This document shows positions 8,457-17,423 of a stretch of DNA of 64,000 bases, one piece after another. A model generated the notes under the pieces. The model saw only the letters and a list, made by a program, of their open reading frames with translations. It did no database searches and was not told where the DNA came from. Where the stretch lies: positions 1,436,001 to 1,500,000 of the forward strand of contig JACJYR010000001.1 in assembly GCA_020636005.1 (NCBI GenBank). Direction: 5' to 3'. The translations under genes were made by a program, and so were the position numbers. The DNA is from Lewinellaceae bacterium (GTDB lineage: Bacteria > Bacteroidota > Bacteroidia > Chitinophagales > Saprospiraceae). The stretch's first letter is position 1. Each line of letters opens with the position of its first letter.

Positions 8457-10049
8457 CTATCTGTTTCCTTCGTCTGTACCCCCTTTCATTCCTTTCATCC
8501 AGACCTTTTCTTCCACGACCGCCGCATAGTTGATGCGCACGGTGCTGATTTCCTTGAACACGGGGAAATACCCCTCCTGGCTTACGATGAGTTTGTACGT
8601 TTTTCCCGGATCCATGAACAGGGTGGCGTGGTTGTCCTTCAGTTTGACGCAGGTCGTGTCCGTTTTTCCGGTTCCCATGTCCAGGAGTTCCAGGGTGCAT
8701 CCGGGGAGGGCCGTGCTATCGGCGGTGTTGAAGATGGAGATGCCCAAGTCAATGAAGAAGCGGGCCTTGTACACATCGAAGTCGGGTGTGTGTTTCGGTT
8801 TGGCTGTCGCTGTTCCATGTGGGCGGTTGGAGGAAAAATAGCCCTGATGGGAGCCTGTATGGAAGGTGAAAAAGAGTTCGTCAAAAGGCGAGTTGACAGC
8901 AGTACCCATATTTTGCGGGGCAGTCCAATCGCCGGTAGCGGCCTTTTCGGTGCGGTAAATGTCGAAGCCACCGTTGCCGCCGGGGGTATCGGAACTAAAA
9001 AAAAGGGTTTGGGTCATGGTGTAGAAATAGGGCGTTACGTCGTCGTCGGGGGTGTTGCAGGGCAGGTTGAACGGCTCGCCAAAGGTGCCGTCCCGCTCGA
9101 TGGTGCAGCACCAGATATCCATTTTCCCCTTGCCGCCTGGCCGATCGGATACGAAAAACAGGACTTCTTTTTTCATAGCCCTGTCGAAACCGACCGAAGG
9201 CTGGGTGGTAGTGTAGTTGGGCAGGTTGATGTGGCGGGGCACTTTTTTCTGGAAGGCCCACGAGCCATCGTAGTTGCGGTCCCGGTACCAGATTTCGCAG
9301 CGGCCCTTCACGCCATTTTTATCTTTTTCACAAAGGGTATAATACATCCGGTCGGCCTGGAGGGTGAGGGTGCTGTTGGCGATGTCCGTATCGCTTTCTT
9401 TCGGGTTTTCCGGCAACAATTGGGCAGCCTGGTCTTGCAGGGCCGAGAAAATCCGGGTAGCGGAGGAGCTGTTTTTGCTGGCCGGAACCGAGGAGGTAAA
9501 ATAGATGCGGTCGGCGTAGCGGAATGCCGCCAGTTCGGAGTTGGGCGTATTGATGTTGGCCCCAAGCGGCTGGACGTCCACATGGCTGGCCGTGATGGGC
9601 TTTTCTTTCAGGGGTACGCAGTCGTCCATTTCCTTGCTGGCTTGTTGGATGAAGAGATCGTCGGGCTGGGAAAAGAAGGCGATATATTTCAGGTAGCTTT
9701 CCATCGCCAGATCGCACTTGCCTAAGGCTTTCCTGATTTGGGCCAGGTGGAGGTCGGTCACGGCGTAGATACCCTTTTTGGCATTGTCGGGGATGCGCTG
9801 CAGGTAGGTCTCTGCCAGTTCGAGCGAGCCAATGTTGCGCGCCGATTCGCCACCGATGAACAGGGCGTCCACCCGTTTGCCGTCAGTTGCCAGGAGGGTC
9901 TCGGCGCAGGAAAGGGCGGCGGCGTATTCCATTTTGTTGAATGCTTCCAGTGCATCCTTTTCTTCTTTGGTCAGGGTCTGGCCGTGCAACGGGGCAGCCA
10001 TTGCCGCCAGCCATAAACAATTGATTATTAGCTTGAAAAGTAGTTTCAT
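8457..10049 (-). CDS. TPR plus PD40 beta-propeller envelope protein
   Basis: 530 aa from the ATG at 10049 (an alternative ATG lies 9 bases upstream), which starts a signal peptide (LLFKLIINCLWLAAMAA, cleavage near LHGQ). Residues about 25-140 look like TPR helices; about 170-420 form a WD40/PD40-type propeller (FVSDRPGGKGKMDIW, FFSSDTPGGNGGFDIY, GYFSSNRPHG), and about 440-520 a carboxypeptidase-regulatory-like beta-sandwich. This order matches PorE/OmpA-type proteins of Bacteroidota, but the C-terminal peptidoglycan-binding OmpA domain is absent. It could be a shortened paralogue acting in the periplasm; the family assignment is firm for the propeller, the role is inference. Confidence 0.75.
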   Translation of the reverse strand: MKLLFKLIINCLWLAAMAAPLHGQTLTKEEKDALEAFNKMEYAAALSCAETLLATDGKRVDALFIGGESARNIGSLELAETYLQRIPDNAKKGIYAVTDLHLAQIRKALGKCDLAMESYLKYIAFFSQPDDLFIQQASKEMDDCVPLKEKPITASHVDVQPLGANINTPNSELAAFRYADRIYFTSSVPASKNSSSATRIFSALQDQAAQLLPENPKESDTDIANSTLTLQADRMYYTLCEKDKNGVKGRCEIWYRDRNYDGSWAFQKKVPRHINLPNYTTTQPSVGFDRAMKKEVLFFVSDRPGGKGKMDIWCCTIERDGTFGEPFNLPCNTPDDDVTPYFYTMTQTLFFSSDTPGGNGGFDIYRTEKAATGDWTAPQNMGTAVNSPFDELFFTFHTGSHQGYFSSNRPHGTATAKPKHTPDFDVYKARFFIDLGISIFNTADSTALPGCTLELLDMGTGKTDTTCVKLKDNHATLFMDPGKTYKLIVSQEGYFPVFKEISTVRINYAAVVEEKVWMKGMKGGTDEGNR

Positions 10050-10321
10050 ATTGCCCATAGCGATTTGTAGGAGGGGCTGGAAATCTGTGCCAGATTTGTT
10101 GGCTTTTGCGAACAAATGTAATGTTTCCCCGGAAGTTGGCAGCAACTGTTGATAAAATAGGCCCCCATTGTGGTCAAACGAGGATTTTCATCCCATCGGC
10201 CCGATGCCCAAATCTTTTCCCAAAGGTTAAGGTTTTCCAAAAATATCCTACCTGCCCAACCCCGCCGTTTGATTCCCCGTGAAATAGGGCGAAAACATCT
10301 TTCACCACTAAAACCCTGCAT

Positions 10322-11389
10322 ATGCACCTGTTAAAGCTTGCCTGGACAGCCATTGCCCTACTTGTTGCCACCCTCGTTTTTTCCCAAAATTTCAAAAAAG
10401 GATTCCTCCTACAGGCTAACGGCGATACGCTGTATGGTTTGATCAGGAACACGAGTTATGAGGCTTTGAGCCAATCCATCGAATTCAAAACCAGCCGCAA
10501 GGCCACTGCGCAGCATTTTTCAGCCGCAGAGCTACTGGCTTTTGGGTTCCGGGATGGCGATTATTTTGCGTCCCAGCCCGTCCGTTTTACGGTAAAAAAG
10601 GGGGACGGATGGCAGGAAATCATGGGGCAGCGTTTCCTCTTCCGGCTGGAAACTGGTGAGTTAAGCCTCTTTGAACTGCGGGATGGCCAGGAGGCACCGC
10701 TTTTTGTTAAAAAACAAGGCCAGCCATTGCAGTTGCTCTGCTTCGACAAGGATGGGCAACCGGAATTTCGAAAGGTGCTGAGGGCCTCGGTGGCCGATTG
10801 TGGCCAGTTGGTTTTTCCTGAAAAAATAAAACTGGATCCCGCTGCGGTGCAGTCGCTTATAGAGGACTACAACAACTGCAAAGATTTAGGCAGGCACCTT
10901 TCACTGCCATTTGTGCAGGCATGGGGTTTTGGAAGCCTGTCTGTAATGTCGCTCGTGAAGGAGTATGGTGGCATGGGCAGGGGGCTGGCGGCTGAAGTCA
11001 GGCTTTTCAAACAAGGTTTTGCCAGCCGATGGACCCTCGGGGCCGATTATGAAAACCAGTCTTATCGGCGGGAGGATAGCTATTTCTATGGAGATGTACG
11101 CCTACATGAAGCAGGCCTGAAAGCCCGGTTTTTCCTGCCCGCCGGCAAAGCCCGTTTTTGCCCCTACGGCCTCCTGGGCACCAAGCTCAGGTGGAAGAAA
11201 AGCGAGACTGGCTACACCCTGGAGGACGGGCAGCAATACATTGACAAGGTGCTGAAAGACCGGTATTGGCAATTCCAGGTGGGGGTCGGCGTCCATGCCC
11301 AGTTTGGCAGGCACCTGTTCCGGCTGGAAGTTCCGTTCGACCAGGAGGTGAACCTGCGCCTTGGCTACGGTATCGCTTTGTGGAAATAG
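10322..11389 (+). CDS. Outer-membrane beta-barrel-like hypothetical protein
   Basis: 355 aa. It starts with a signal peptide (MHLLKLAWTAIALLVATLVFS-QN). Residues 25-150 contain the GFLLQANGDTLYGLI motif common in uncharacterised Bacteroidota proteins. From about residue 190 alternating hydrophobic strands typical of a small beta-barrel follow (LGADYENQSYR, FRLEVPFDQEVNLRLGYG), ending in an aromatic/hydrophobic terminal strand (GIALWK). It is divergent from the upstream TPR/PD40 gene. I do not recognise a specific function; an outer-membrane location is inferred from the barrel-like end. Confidence 0.65.
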   Translation: MHLLKLAWTAIALLVATLVFSQNFKKGFLLQANGDTLYGLIRNTSYEALSQSIEFKTSRKATAQHFSAAELLAFGFRDGDYFASQPVRFTVKKGDGWQEIMGQRFLFRLETGELSLFELRDGQEAPLFVKKQGQPLQLLCFDKDGQPEFRKVLRASVADCGQLVFPEKIKLDPAAVQSLIEDYNNCKDLGRHLSLPFVQAWGFGSLSVMSLVKEYGGMGRGLAAEVRLFKQGFASRWTLGADYENQSYRREDSYFYGDVRLHEAGLKARFFLPAGKARFCPYGLLGTKLRWKKSETGYTLEDGQQYIDKVLKDRYWQFQVGVGVHAQFGRHLFRLEVPFDQEVNLRLGYGIALWK

Positions 11390-11396
11390 GAACCTG

Positions 11397-11978
11397 TCAG
11401 CCCTTTGCCATCGCAGCCGTTTCTTCCTTCATTTTTTTGAAAAACTGGTGGAAGAGCACGTACCCCCGCCTGAGCGTCAGGTCCTGCCGGCGGTCGAGCC
11501 ATCCTATCAGCACGCTTTGCACGGGTTCGTCCGGGTCGTTGTTGTAGGGGTGAAAAGTAAAAGAGGTGCCCGCTTTGGCTGGCAGGAGGATGCCTGTCTG
11601 GGTAGAGTCGGCAGAAAAGACAAACTTCACGTCTTCCACCGCTACATTTTTGAACGGGATAAAATACTTGCTGCCGCCTTTTACGGCCTCGGTTTCCACG
11701 TCCAGTTGCTTTTCAGGCAGTTCGATGACGAAGGTGCTGTCGGCGTCCGACCATTTATAGTCAATGGAAAAGGATTTGCGAAACTCCACGCCGCCCTTTG
11801 TCACCGGGAAAGTGGAGGCCAATTGGGTGCGCAATACTTCCCGCAGGTTCCAGTGCAGGTCTTTCAGACTGGCATCGGTGGCGGGGATTTCAAGTGGCCG
11901 GGAGGCTTGTTTTTGCTGGGCGTTTGAATGGCAGCCGAAGGTCGAAAGCAGTAAAATGAGCAGGGACAATATTTTCAT
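11397..11978 (-). CDS. Putative lipoprotein, unknown function
   Basis: 193 aa. The ATG at 11978 is preferred over the longer frame because it gives a lipoprotein signal (MKILSLLILLLSTFGC, lipidated Cys16). The rest is a compact, charged domain (VEFRKSFSIDYKWSD, LPEKQLDVETEAVKGG, RRGYVLFHQFF) without a family I recognise. It converges with the barrel gene, with only 7 bases between stops. A MITE-like element lies just upstream of its start region. Confidence 0.6.
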   Translation of the reverse strand: MKILSLLILLLSTFGCHSNAQQKQASRPLEIPATDASLKDLHWNLREVLRTQLASTFPVTKGGVEFRKSFSIDYKWSDADSTFVIELPEKQLDVETEAVKGGSKYFIPFKNVAVEDVKFVFSADSTQTGILLPAKAGTSFTFHPYNNDPDEPVQSVLIGWLDRRQDLTLRRGYVLFHQFFKKMKEETAAMAKG

Positions 11979-12042
11979 AAAAGGGGGGAAATTGATGGTT
12001 GGAAACTGTTTGAACAATGTAAATGCTTTCCGGCGCACCGGT

Positions 12043-12155
12043 AAGGATCGAAGAAAAAATAATTCCGATGTGAAATCGGGATTATTTTTAAAAAACCCTC
12101 CATAGCTGGGGTTTTCAAAATCAAAATGGTGAAGTTATTTTTTCATCGTTACTAA
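12043..12155 (+). repeat. MITE-like intergenic element, copy A
   Basis: About 113 bp. The left end (AAGGATCGAAGAAAAAATAA) and right end (TTATTTTTTCATCGTTACTA) are imperfect inverted repeats. Inside is a palindrome (CCGAT-GTGAA-ATCGG flanked by AATAA/TTATT) followed by AAACCC...GGGGTTT, a second short stem. Six related copies occur in the window at 19197, 20306, 23544, 25353, 37834 and 61034. Confidence 0.85.
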
Positions 12156-12234
12156 ACTTGAAATAAAGCGCTTGGAAAAGGAGGAGAGCAACGGCGAAGC
12201 GGGCGATCCGAGAAAGGATTTCACAAGGAAACGG

Positions 12235-12269
12235 GAAATTGGGAAATTGGTTACCAATTTCCCAATTTC
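12235..12269. repeat. Perfect 17-bp inverted repeat after stop codon
   Basis: Two 17-base arms (12235-12251 and 12253-12269) are exact inverted copies around a single base; each arm is itself a doubled GAAATTGG unit. It lies three bases beyond the stop of the minus-strand barrel gene. It could act as a transcription end structure, though no T-run follows on the minus strand. Confidence 0.6.
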
Positions 12270-12272
12270 AAC

Positions 12273-13151
12273 TCACTTGGTCAACTTATAATAGACGCCC
12301 ACCGAATAAGCCGGGCTGGCGAAAATAATGCGGCCATAAAACACGGTACCGACACCGGCAGAGACGCCCCATTTTTCAGTGATGTTGTAGGCTATTTCGG
12401 GGGCAAAGCTCAGGTATTCGGTGTTGTTGGCGAATATGCTGGTGCTGTTGGATCGCTCAGAGGGCAGGTCGCCGTTTTTGAAGCTTTGGATGCCCTGGAT
12501 GCGGGCGATAGCGGTGATGCGGTTTTTCAAAAACGTGGCACCGACCTCGAAGCCAAAGCGAAACTCATCGGAAAAGCCATTTGTGCGGTTATTGAAACCA
12601 GCATAAAGGTTGGAATAGAGGTTGACGTTGCCCAGCTTGAAACCGGTACCTGCATCCAATTGCAGCATCTGGTTGAACTCGCCGTCACCCGTTTGGAGCG
12701 AGCCGGCCGAGCCGCCGTTGTCCTTCCCGAGGGGCAGGCCAAAAGTCAGGGTGGCTGCCAGGGCCAGGGGCTTGTTCAGCGTGATGCCGTATTTGATGCC
12801 CAGGTCGGTGTCGCCGATGGAGTTGATGGCCTCACCGGGGATGAGCGTTTCCCCTGTGGTGCCGGAGATGGTGTTGTTCATGTAGGCCCGGCTGAAAAAC
12901 GGGAAGTACAGGATACCCGAAAAGCGGTTGGTGAAGCCATATTCGGCGTAGAGGCTGCTGTTGAAAATACCCATCGTGGTGTTTGGGTCTATCCTCCCCG
13001 AGTCGGTAAAATGCTGGTCCGAGACGACCCACCACTGCGATAGTTTAAAAAATCCCCATCCCTTGGGCTGCGGCCAGCCGCCCCCGGCAAATGCGGCATT
13101 GTAAACTAATAAAAGTGTAAAGACGGAAACCGCCCTGTTTGCTATTTTCAT
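12273..13151 (-). CDS. Outer-membrane beta-barrel transporter-like protein
   Basis: 292 aa from the ATG at 13151, which starts a signal peptide (MKIANRAVSVFTLLLVYNAAFA-GGGWPQ). The mature part opens with the GWGFFKLSQWW motif and has alternating strands throughout (YAEYGFTNRFSGILYFPF, GDTDLGIKYGI, FGFEVGATFLKN), ending YSVGVYYKLTK. This resembles the phenol-degradation-type or transporter barrels often annotated in Bacteroidota. Substrate unknown. It is followed, 60 bases upstream on the same strand, by a lipoprotein gene that may be co-transcribed. Confidence 0.7.
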   Translation of the reverse strand: MKIANRAVSVFTLLLVYNAAFAGGGWPQPKGWGFFKLSQWWVVSDQHFTDSGRIDPNTTMGIFNSSLYAEYGFTNRFSGILYFPFFSRAYMNNTISGTTGETLIPGEAINSIGDTDLGIKYGITLNKPLALAATLTFGLPLGKDNGGSAGSLQTGDGEFNQMLQLDAGTGFKLGNVNLYSNLYAGFNNRTNGFSDEFRFGFEVGATFLKNRITAIARIQGIQSFKNGDLPSERSNSTSIFANNTEYLSFAPEIAYNITEKWGVSAGVGTVFYGRIIFASPAYSVGVYYKLTK

Positions 13152-13210
13152 TGCGCTGATTTTAAAAATTGAGCGTAACCAAAAGTCCAACATTCGTCAA
13201 TCGTAATTCG

Positions 13211-13891
13211 TCATTTAATCTCCCCTTCCCCAACTTTTACATTAAATGGTTTGCACCAGTAAAGGAGGTATTGGTAGTCGTTCAGTCCGACCCCGTCCAC
13301 CTGGTAGGAATGGGCACCGTTGAACACCGCTACCTGCTGGAGTTCTTTGGCATTGGCGATGGAGGAACGGTTGTTGCCCAAATAGACATAAAGGCCGGGC
13401 AAGGCGGTGGAAGCTTGATAATCGCTGCCAATAGAAATCAGGATGCCGCTGCCGGATTCCGTAATTTCGAAGCTGCCTTTCAGGGCGTAGCTGCTGGTAG
13501 ATTTTATTTCGCCGCCCAGGGTCATCACGACAGGTGGGATCACCGTTGAGTCTGCCACCGTAACGGGCCTTTCACTCTTTACGGTCGTCCCGTCCCCCAA
13601 TTCTACTTCGGCTGCCACGATGGCACTGCCCTTTGAAAGCCCCGTCGCCAGGCCGGTGCCATCAATGCCGAGCACAGCCAAATTACTGCTCGACCAGGCC
13701 ACGGGGCGAGCCTCTTCTGCTCCGATATTGTTGGTGAATTTTGCCTCGAACTGCCAGGTCTTGCCTACGCCGAGCGTGTCCAGGGGTGCGGTAATCCTGA
13801 CCGCAGGCGGCACGAAATCATCCACCACATCGTCGCCGATGCAACTATTGAACAGGAAGGGAAGGGCAAGCAGAAAATGGAAAATCTTCAT
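13211..13891 (-). CDS. Lipoprotein with Ig-like and DM13-type domains
   Basis: 226 aa. The ATG at 13891 gives a lipoprotein signal (MKIFHFLLALPFLFNSC, lipidated Cys17); the longer frame is rejected. Residues about 30-110 form a bacterial Ig-like (Big_2) domain (PLDTLGVGKTWQFEA, VAWSSSNLAVLGIDGTG, GLSKGSAIVAAEV). Residues about 125-226 match a DM13 domain (GSFEITESGSG, GLYVYLGNN, AVFNGAHSYQV, YLLYWCKPFNV). DM13 has been proposed to be a redox domain using a conserved cysteine; the Cys in YWCKPF fits. The role is probably at the outer membrane and may be linked to the barrel gene 60 bases downstream. Confidence 0.75.
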   Translation of the reverse strand: MKIFHFLLALPFLFNSCIGDDVVDDFVPPAVRITAPLDTLGVGKTWQFEAKFTNNIGAEEARPVAWSSSNLAVLGIDGTGLATGLSKGSAIVAAEVELGDGTTVKSERPVTVADSTVIPPVVMTLGGEIKSTSSYALKGSFEITESGSGILISIGSDYQASTALPGLYVYLGNNRSSIANAKELQQVAVFNGAHSYQVDGVGLNDYQYLLYWCKPFNVKVGEGEIK

Positions 13892-13974
13892 AAGAATGCA
13901 GTTGATTGTTTGAAATATGGGGCAAAGGTAACTTGTTCGGGTTCGTGAAAATGTTACCGCCATAACATTTTGCC

Positions 13975-14193
13975 TCATTCACGGGCAGGCACCTGGAAAA
14001 AAACGCCCAGGGAATACACGGTGGCAACATAGGCGTTTTTGGGCGAAACCAAAAAATCAAAGTTCCGCCATACGTCTGCATTGATGCCCCATTTGGGTGT
14101 TATGAACCAACCGGGTAAGAAAATTTTAAAAGCACCGCCCAGTGAACCGTAGCCCCCTGCAGCGGTGCGGTTTCTTTGAATCTTCGGCAACAA
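13975..14193 (-). pseudogene. Possible C-terminal remnant of a beta-barrel protein
   Basis: A 72-codon frame whose second half (GWFITPKWGINADVWRNF, VYSLGVFFQVPARE) reads like the last two strands of an outer-membrane barrel. The N-terminal part is not convincing and there is no signal peptide. Its stop touches the region just upstream of the DM13 lipoprotein gene. It may be a leftover of a deleted gene; a chance frame is not excluded. Confidence 0.3.
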
Positions 14194-14508
14194 AGTTCCG
14201 GCAACGGGGGCCGCCAGGGTTCACAAAAGTTTTACAAGAGTATCACAGCTCCCACCAGGCAGACAGATGTTGTTTTTCTGTTTTATAAAATATTGATCAC
14301 CAACACTTTTAACAAAAAGAGGATAAAATACGGGGATGGGGCAAGTTAGCGGGAATGTCCGTGGAGCGACAAGCCCCAAGAGCAAATTAGGGAATATTTG
14401 CAGCTAGGCAGTTCAATGTTCCCGGGATTCTCCATGTTACTGTGATAGTTCTGTGATACTTGAAGGCTAATTTTGTAAAGTTGGATCAACCGAAACCAAA
14501 GCACAACT
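14194..14508. other. Intergenic region upstream of response regulator
   Basis: About 315 bases with no convincing gene. The only item noted is a -7-type promoter match just before the regulator gene. Confidence 0.5.
14468..14475 (+). promoter_or_regulatory. Candidate Bacteroidota -7 element
   Basis: TAATTTTG fits the TAnnTTTG consensus and lies 34 bases before the response-regulator start. No clear TTG -33 partner is present at 17-23 bases, so this is tentative. Confidence 0.35.
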
Positions 14509-15216
<708 letters not shown>

Positions 15217-15402
15217 ATTTGATGACAAATGACATAAGCGAATAAAGGGCAAACATCTAAAGTTCGTTGATTTTCAGGAGGTTAAATCATGTTGATTTTC
15301 TACTGCCGCAAATAAGTTATTAATATTGCTGATTGAAAACGCAACACTTATTTAATCAAAACCTATAGTGGCGAAGCCACATCCAAATTATAACTGGAAG
15401 GG

Positions 15403-15581
15403 CATCTATCATCTTGTAACCCCCTGTTTCAACGGGGGGGCAACACAACCTATACATCCATCCAACATCTTTACAAAACATCACATCCAACTGTGATGCG
15501 GATGTTTTGTAAAGAAGATAGATGTGGGCAGGGCCTATTGCAAGCCCCCCGTTGAAACGGGGGGTTACAAGATGATAGATG
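15403..15581. repeat. Large nested palindrome, REP/BIME-like
   Basis: Outer arms 15403-15440 and 15545-15581 are inverted copies over 37 bases with one mismatch plus an extra G. Each arm contains its own G/C hairpin (right arm: CCCCCCGT-TGAA-ACGGGGGG). Inside, 14 bases (CTTTACAAAACATC, ending at about 15483) pair with GATGTTTTGTAAAG (from 15501), around a short TCACA/TGTGA stem. No coding frame fits. The arrangement resembles paired REP sequences; no REP-associated transposase is present in the window. A further small hairpin (GTGGC-GAA-GCCAC) is at 15368-15380. Confidence 0.75.
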
Positions 15582-15664
15582 TTTTCAAAACATGTTCTAA
15601 GGTTTTGACTTTCAGTATTTTATAAGAATAAGTTTGCTAAAAAAACAATCTTTTACAAGTATGT

Positions 15665-16033
15665 ACTACATAGGAACATAGACCACAAGGTTAATGGCCC
15701 GGAAGCAGACGGTCAAAAAATCCAGCAATTTATGTCTGATTCTCCCTGGCTTTGGGAAGGCGTTTTCCGGCAGGTCCACCATGATAGCGGGCCGAGCGGT
15801 ATTTCGTGGAGCGCACCATACAGGACTGCAAGAGTGAGTTGGGGTGGGATGAACTCCAAGCCCTGAAATATCCTGTTTATTTGCACACGCTGGCCATCTG
15901 TTCAGTCGCCTTGGTTTTCATGGCAAAAGTCAAATTGGACCAACGTGACCAGTATGCGAACCCCGAAGAGGTCCAAAGTGCGTTTGGTTTTGAAACGTTG
16001 CCAGATTTGTCATTGGCCGTTGTCAAGAACTGA
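15665..16033 (+). pseudogene. Decayed IS701/IS4-like transposase
   Basis: The N-terminal piece, in one frame from about 15665, reads DGQKIQQFMSDSPWLWEG, the typical start region of IS701-type transposases. The C-terminal piece, in another frame from about 15797 to the stop at 16033, reads RYFVERTIQDCKSELGWDEL, matching the end of the catalytic domain with its glutamate. The roughly 300 residues between are missing and the frames disagree, so it is an internally deleted, frameshifted remnant. No terminal inverted repeats were recognised. Family placement rests on these two motifs only. Confidence 0.7.
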
Positions 16034-16263
16034 TGAGGTCGGTCATGCCGCTTCCCCGGCTATCCCGGGAGGAAGCAAGAACCAAAGTTGTCCAAACACT
16101 TTTTGACCGTTCAAAATCTAAAGCTTCGAGGGTCAACAAGAAAAAATTGAATCAAACACAAATCGAATAAAGCCTAATTTAACATTGTCAAGATACTTTT
16201 TAAATCGCAAATAAGGCCTTTTGATACAGCCACTTTTCCTTCGCTCCTTACTCAAACCTGTCC

Positions 16264-17163
16264 TTACTGTTTTCTGTACCGGTACTTATACAGCTTCGCC
16301 TTCCCGTCCTTGCCTTCATTGGCGATGAAGAGTGTCCCATCGGCATCGAAGCAGATACCCTCCGGCTGCTGGTGGATTTTCTTTTTTAGTTTTTCCAAAT
16401 AAACAATGTGGCCCTGGCGGTCCAGCACGAGCAACATCTTTCCTTTTGAGGAGGTGACGTAGATTTCATCGGTCAGGGGATGGACGGCAATGCCTGAGGG
16501 GCTGAATATCATCTCGTTTTCTTGCTCCGAGAAAATTTCCTGAAGTTTGTCCAGGTGGTCTTTTTCTCCCCCCTGGAGGTGGTCGAGGTATTCCCGCATG
16601 TCGGGCAGGGTGAGCAGATAGACAGGTTCGTTCATCACCATCAGTTCGTCGAGCTTAAATTCGTAAATGGCCTTTTCGTGGGGGTGGTCGTCATTTTCAT
16701 AGGCTTTTCCCTTGCAGCCGATGAGGAGCGAGTTTTTAACGGGGTCGTAGGCCAGGCCCTCGATGTCGTTTGCTTTGTTCAGGAAAGACCTGAATTTGTT
16801 CACTAACCGGTCTTTCGATGCGTAATTTTTCACCTGGTACAGGGTGCCGCTGCTTTTCATGACCCAGCAGTCGTCGCCCACCACCTCGATGCCCTCGTAA
16901 TCGCCGTCGTCCCAGAAATTGTACTCGCCGGTGATTTCGCCGGTCATTTTGTCCAGGATAAAAATCTTCCCTTCCTCGTCGTTGACGGCAGCGAGGTGCT
17001 GCCCGTCGGCGGTCATGCTGAGGCCGGAGATTTCCTTGAGGCTTTCTGGCATTTCAAAGCTGACGTTCGGTTCGTCCAAGTCGTAGGGAAATATTGGGTG
17101 GGTGTTTTCAAGATTGAAAAAAGGCAGGGCGGCAAGGCAGGAAAGCAGGACGAGTTTTGTCAT
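16264..17163 (-). CDS. SdiA-regulated-like beta-propeller protein
   Basis: 299 aa. An N-terminal signal peptide (MTKLVLLSCLAALPFF) is followed by propeller blades with the features of the SdiA-regulated family: KEISGLSMTADGQHLAAVNDE, GDYEGIEVVGDD, NDIEGLAYDP, SGIAVHPLTDEIYVTSSKGK, QPEGICFDADGTLFIANEG. Members are exported six-bladed propellers of unknown substrate. The name comes from an enteric homologue and does not imply quorum sensing here. It is a single gene, divergent from fdhD. Confidence 0.85.
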   Translation of the reverse strand: MTKLVLLSCLAALPFFNLENTHPIFPYDLDEPNVSFEMPESLKEISGLSMTADGQHLAAVNDEEGKIFILDKMTGEITGEYNFWDDGDYEGIEVVGDDCWVMKSSGTLYQVKNYASKDRLVNKFRSFLNKANDIEGLAYDPVKNSLLIGCKGKAYENDDHPHEKAIYEFKLDELMVMNEPVYLLTLPDMREYLDHLQGGEKDHLDKLQEIFSEQENEMIFSPSGIAVHPLTDEIYVTSSKGKMLLVLDRQGHIVYLEKLKKKIHQQPEGICFDADGTLFIANEGKDGKAKLYKYRYRKQ

Positions 17164-17194
17164 GTAAAAAGGAATTGATTGGATGAAACGGCAG

Positions 17195-17202
17195 CAAATT
17201 TA
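17195..17202 (-). promoter_or_regulatory. Candidate -7 element for the propeller gene
   Basis: On the minus strand the bases read TAAATTTG, an exact TAnnTTTG match 32 bases before the start codon. The nearest TTTG (minus strand, 17215-17218) is only 12 bases away, shorter than usual. Confidence 0.35.
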
Positions 17203-17267
17203 GCGATTGCAAAACAAACGTTACGGCAGTTGAAAATCTTGCCCAGGCGGGCATTGGGCAAAAAAAA

Positions 17268-17289
17268 GTCGCACCAGGGTAGATGCGAC
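17268..17289. promoter_or_regulatory. Short hairpin in the fdhD upstream region
   Basis: GTCGCA (17268-17273) pairs with TGCGAC (17284-17289). On the minus strand a run of seven T follows, so it could end a minus-strand transcript; on the plus strand it would sit in an fdhD leader ahead of a 22-codon frame (17312-17380). Confidence 0.35.
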
Positions 17290-17423
17290 CGAATTAACAA
17301 ATTATAATCTCATGAAAATAAACGATACAATTTTAACTAAGGAAGTTGGCATATTGTTTCGGACAAGAGTAAGAAAATGAGTAGGTTGCACATCCGCTAA
17401 CCTAATTTTAACATAAAAAATCC

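Noticed and set aside
8400..9725. 441-codon frame on the plus strand
   Set aside because: Runs opposite to the TPR/PD40 gene; repeated Gly/Val/Phe-rich text without motifs, while the minus strand has propeller repeats.
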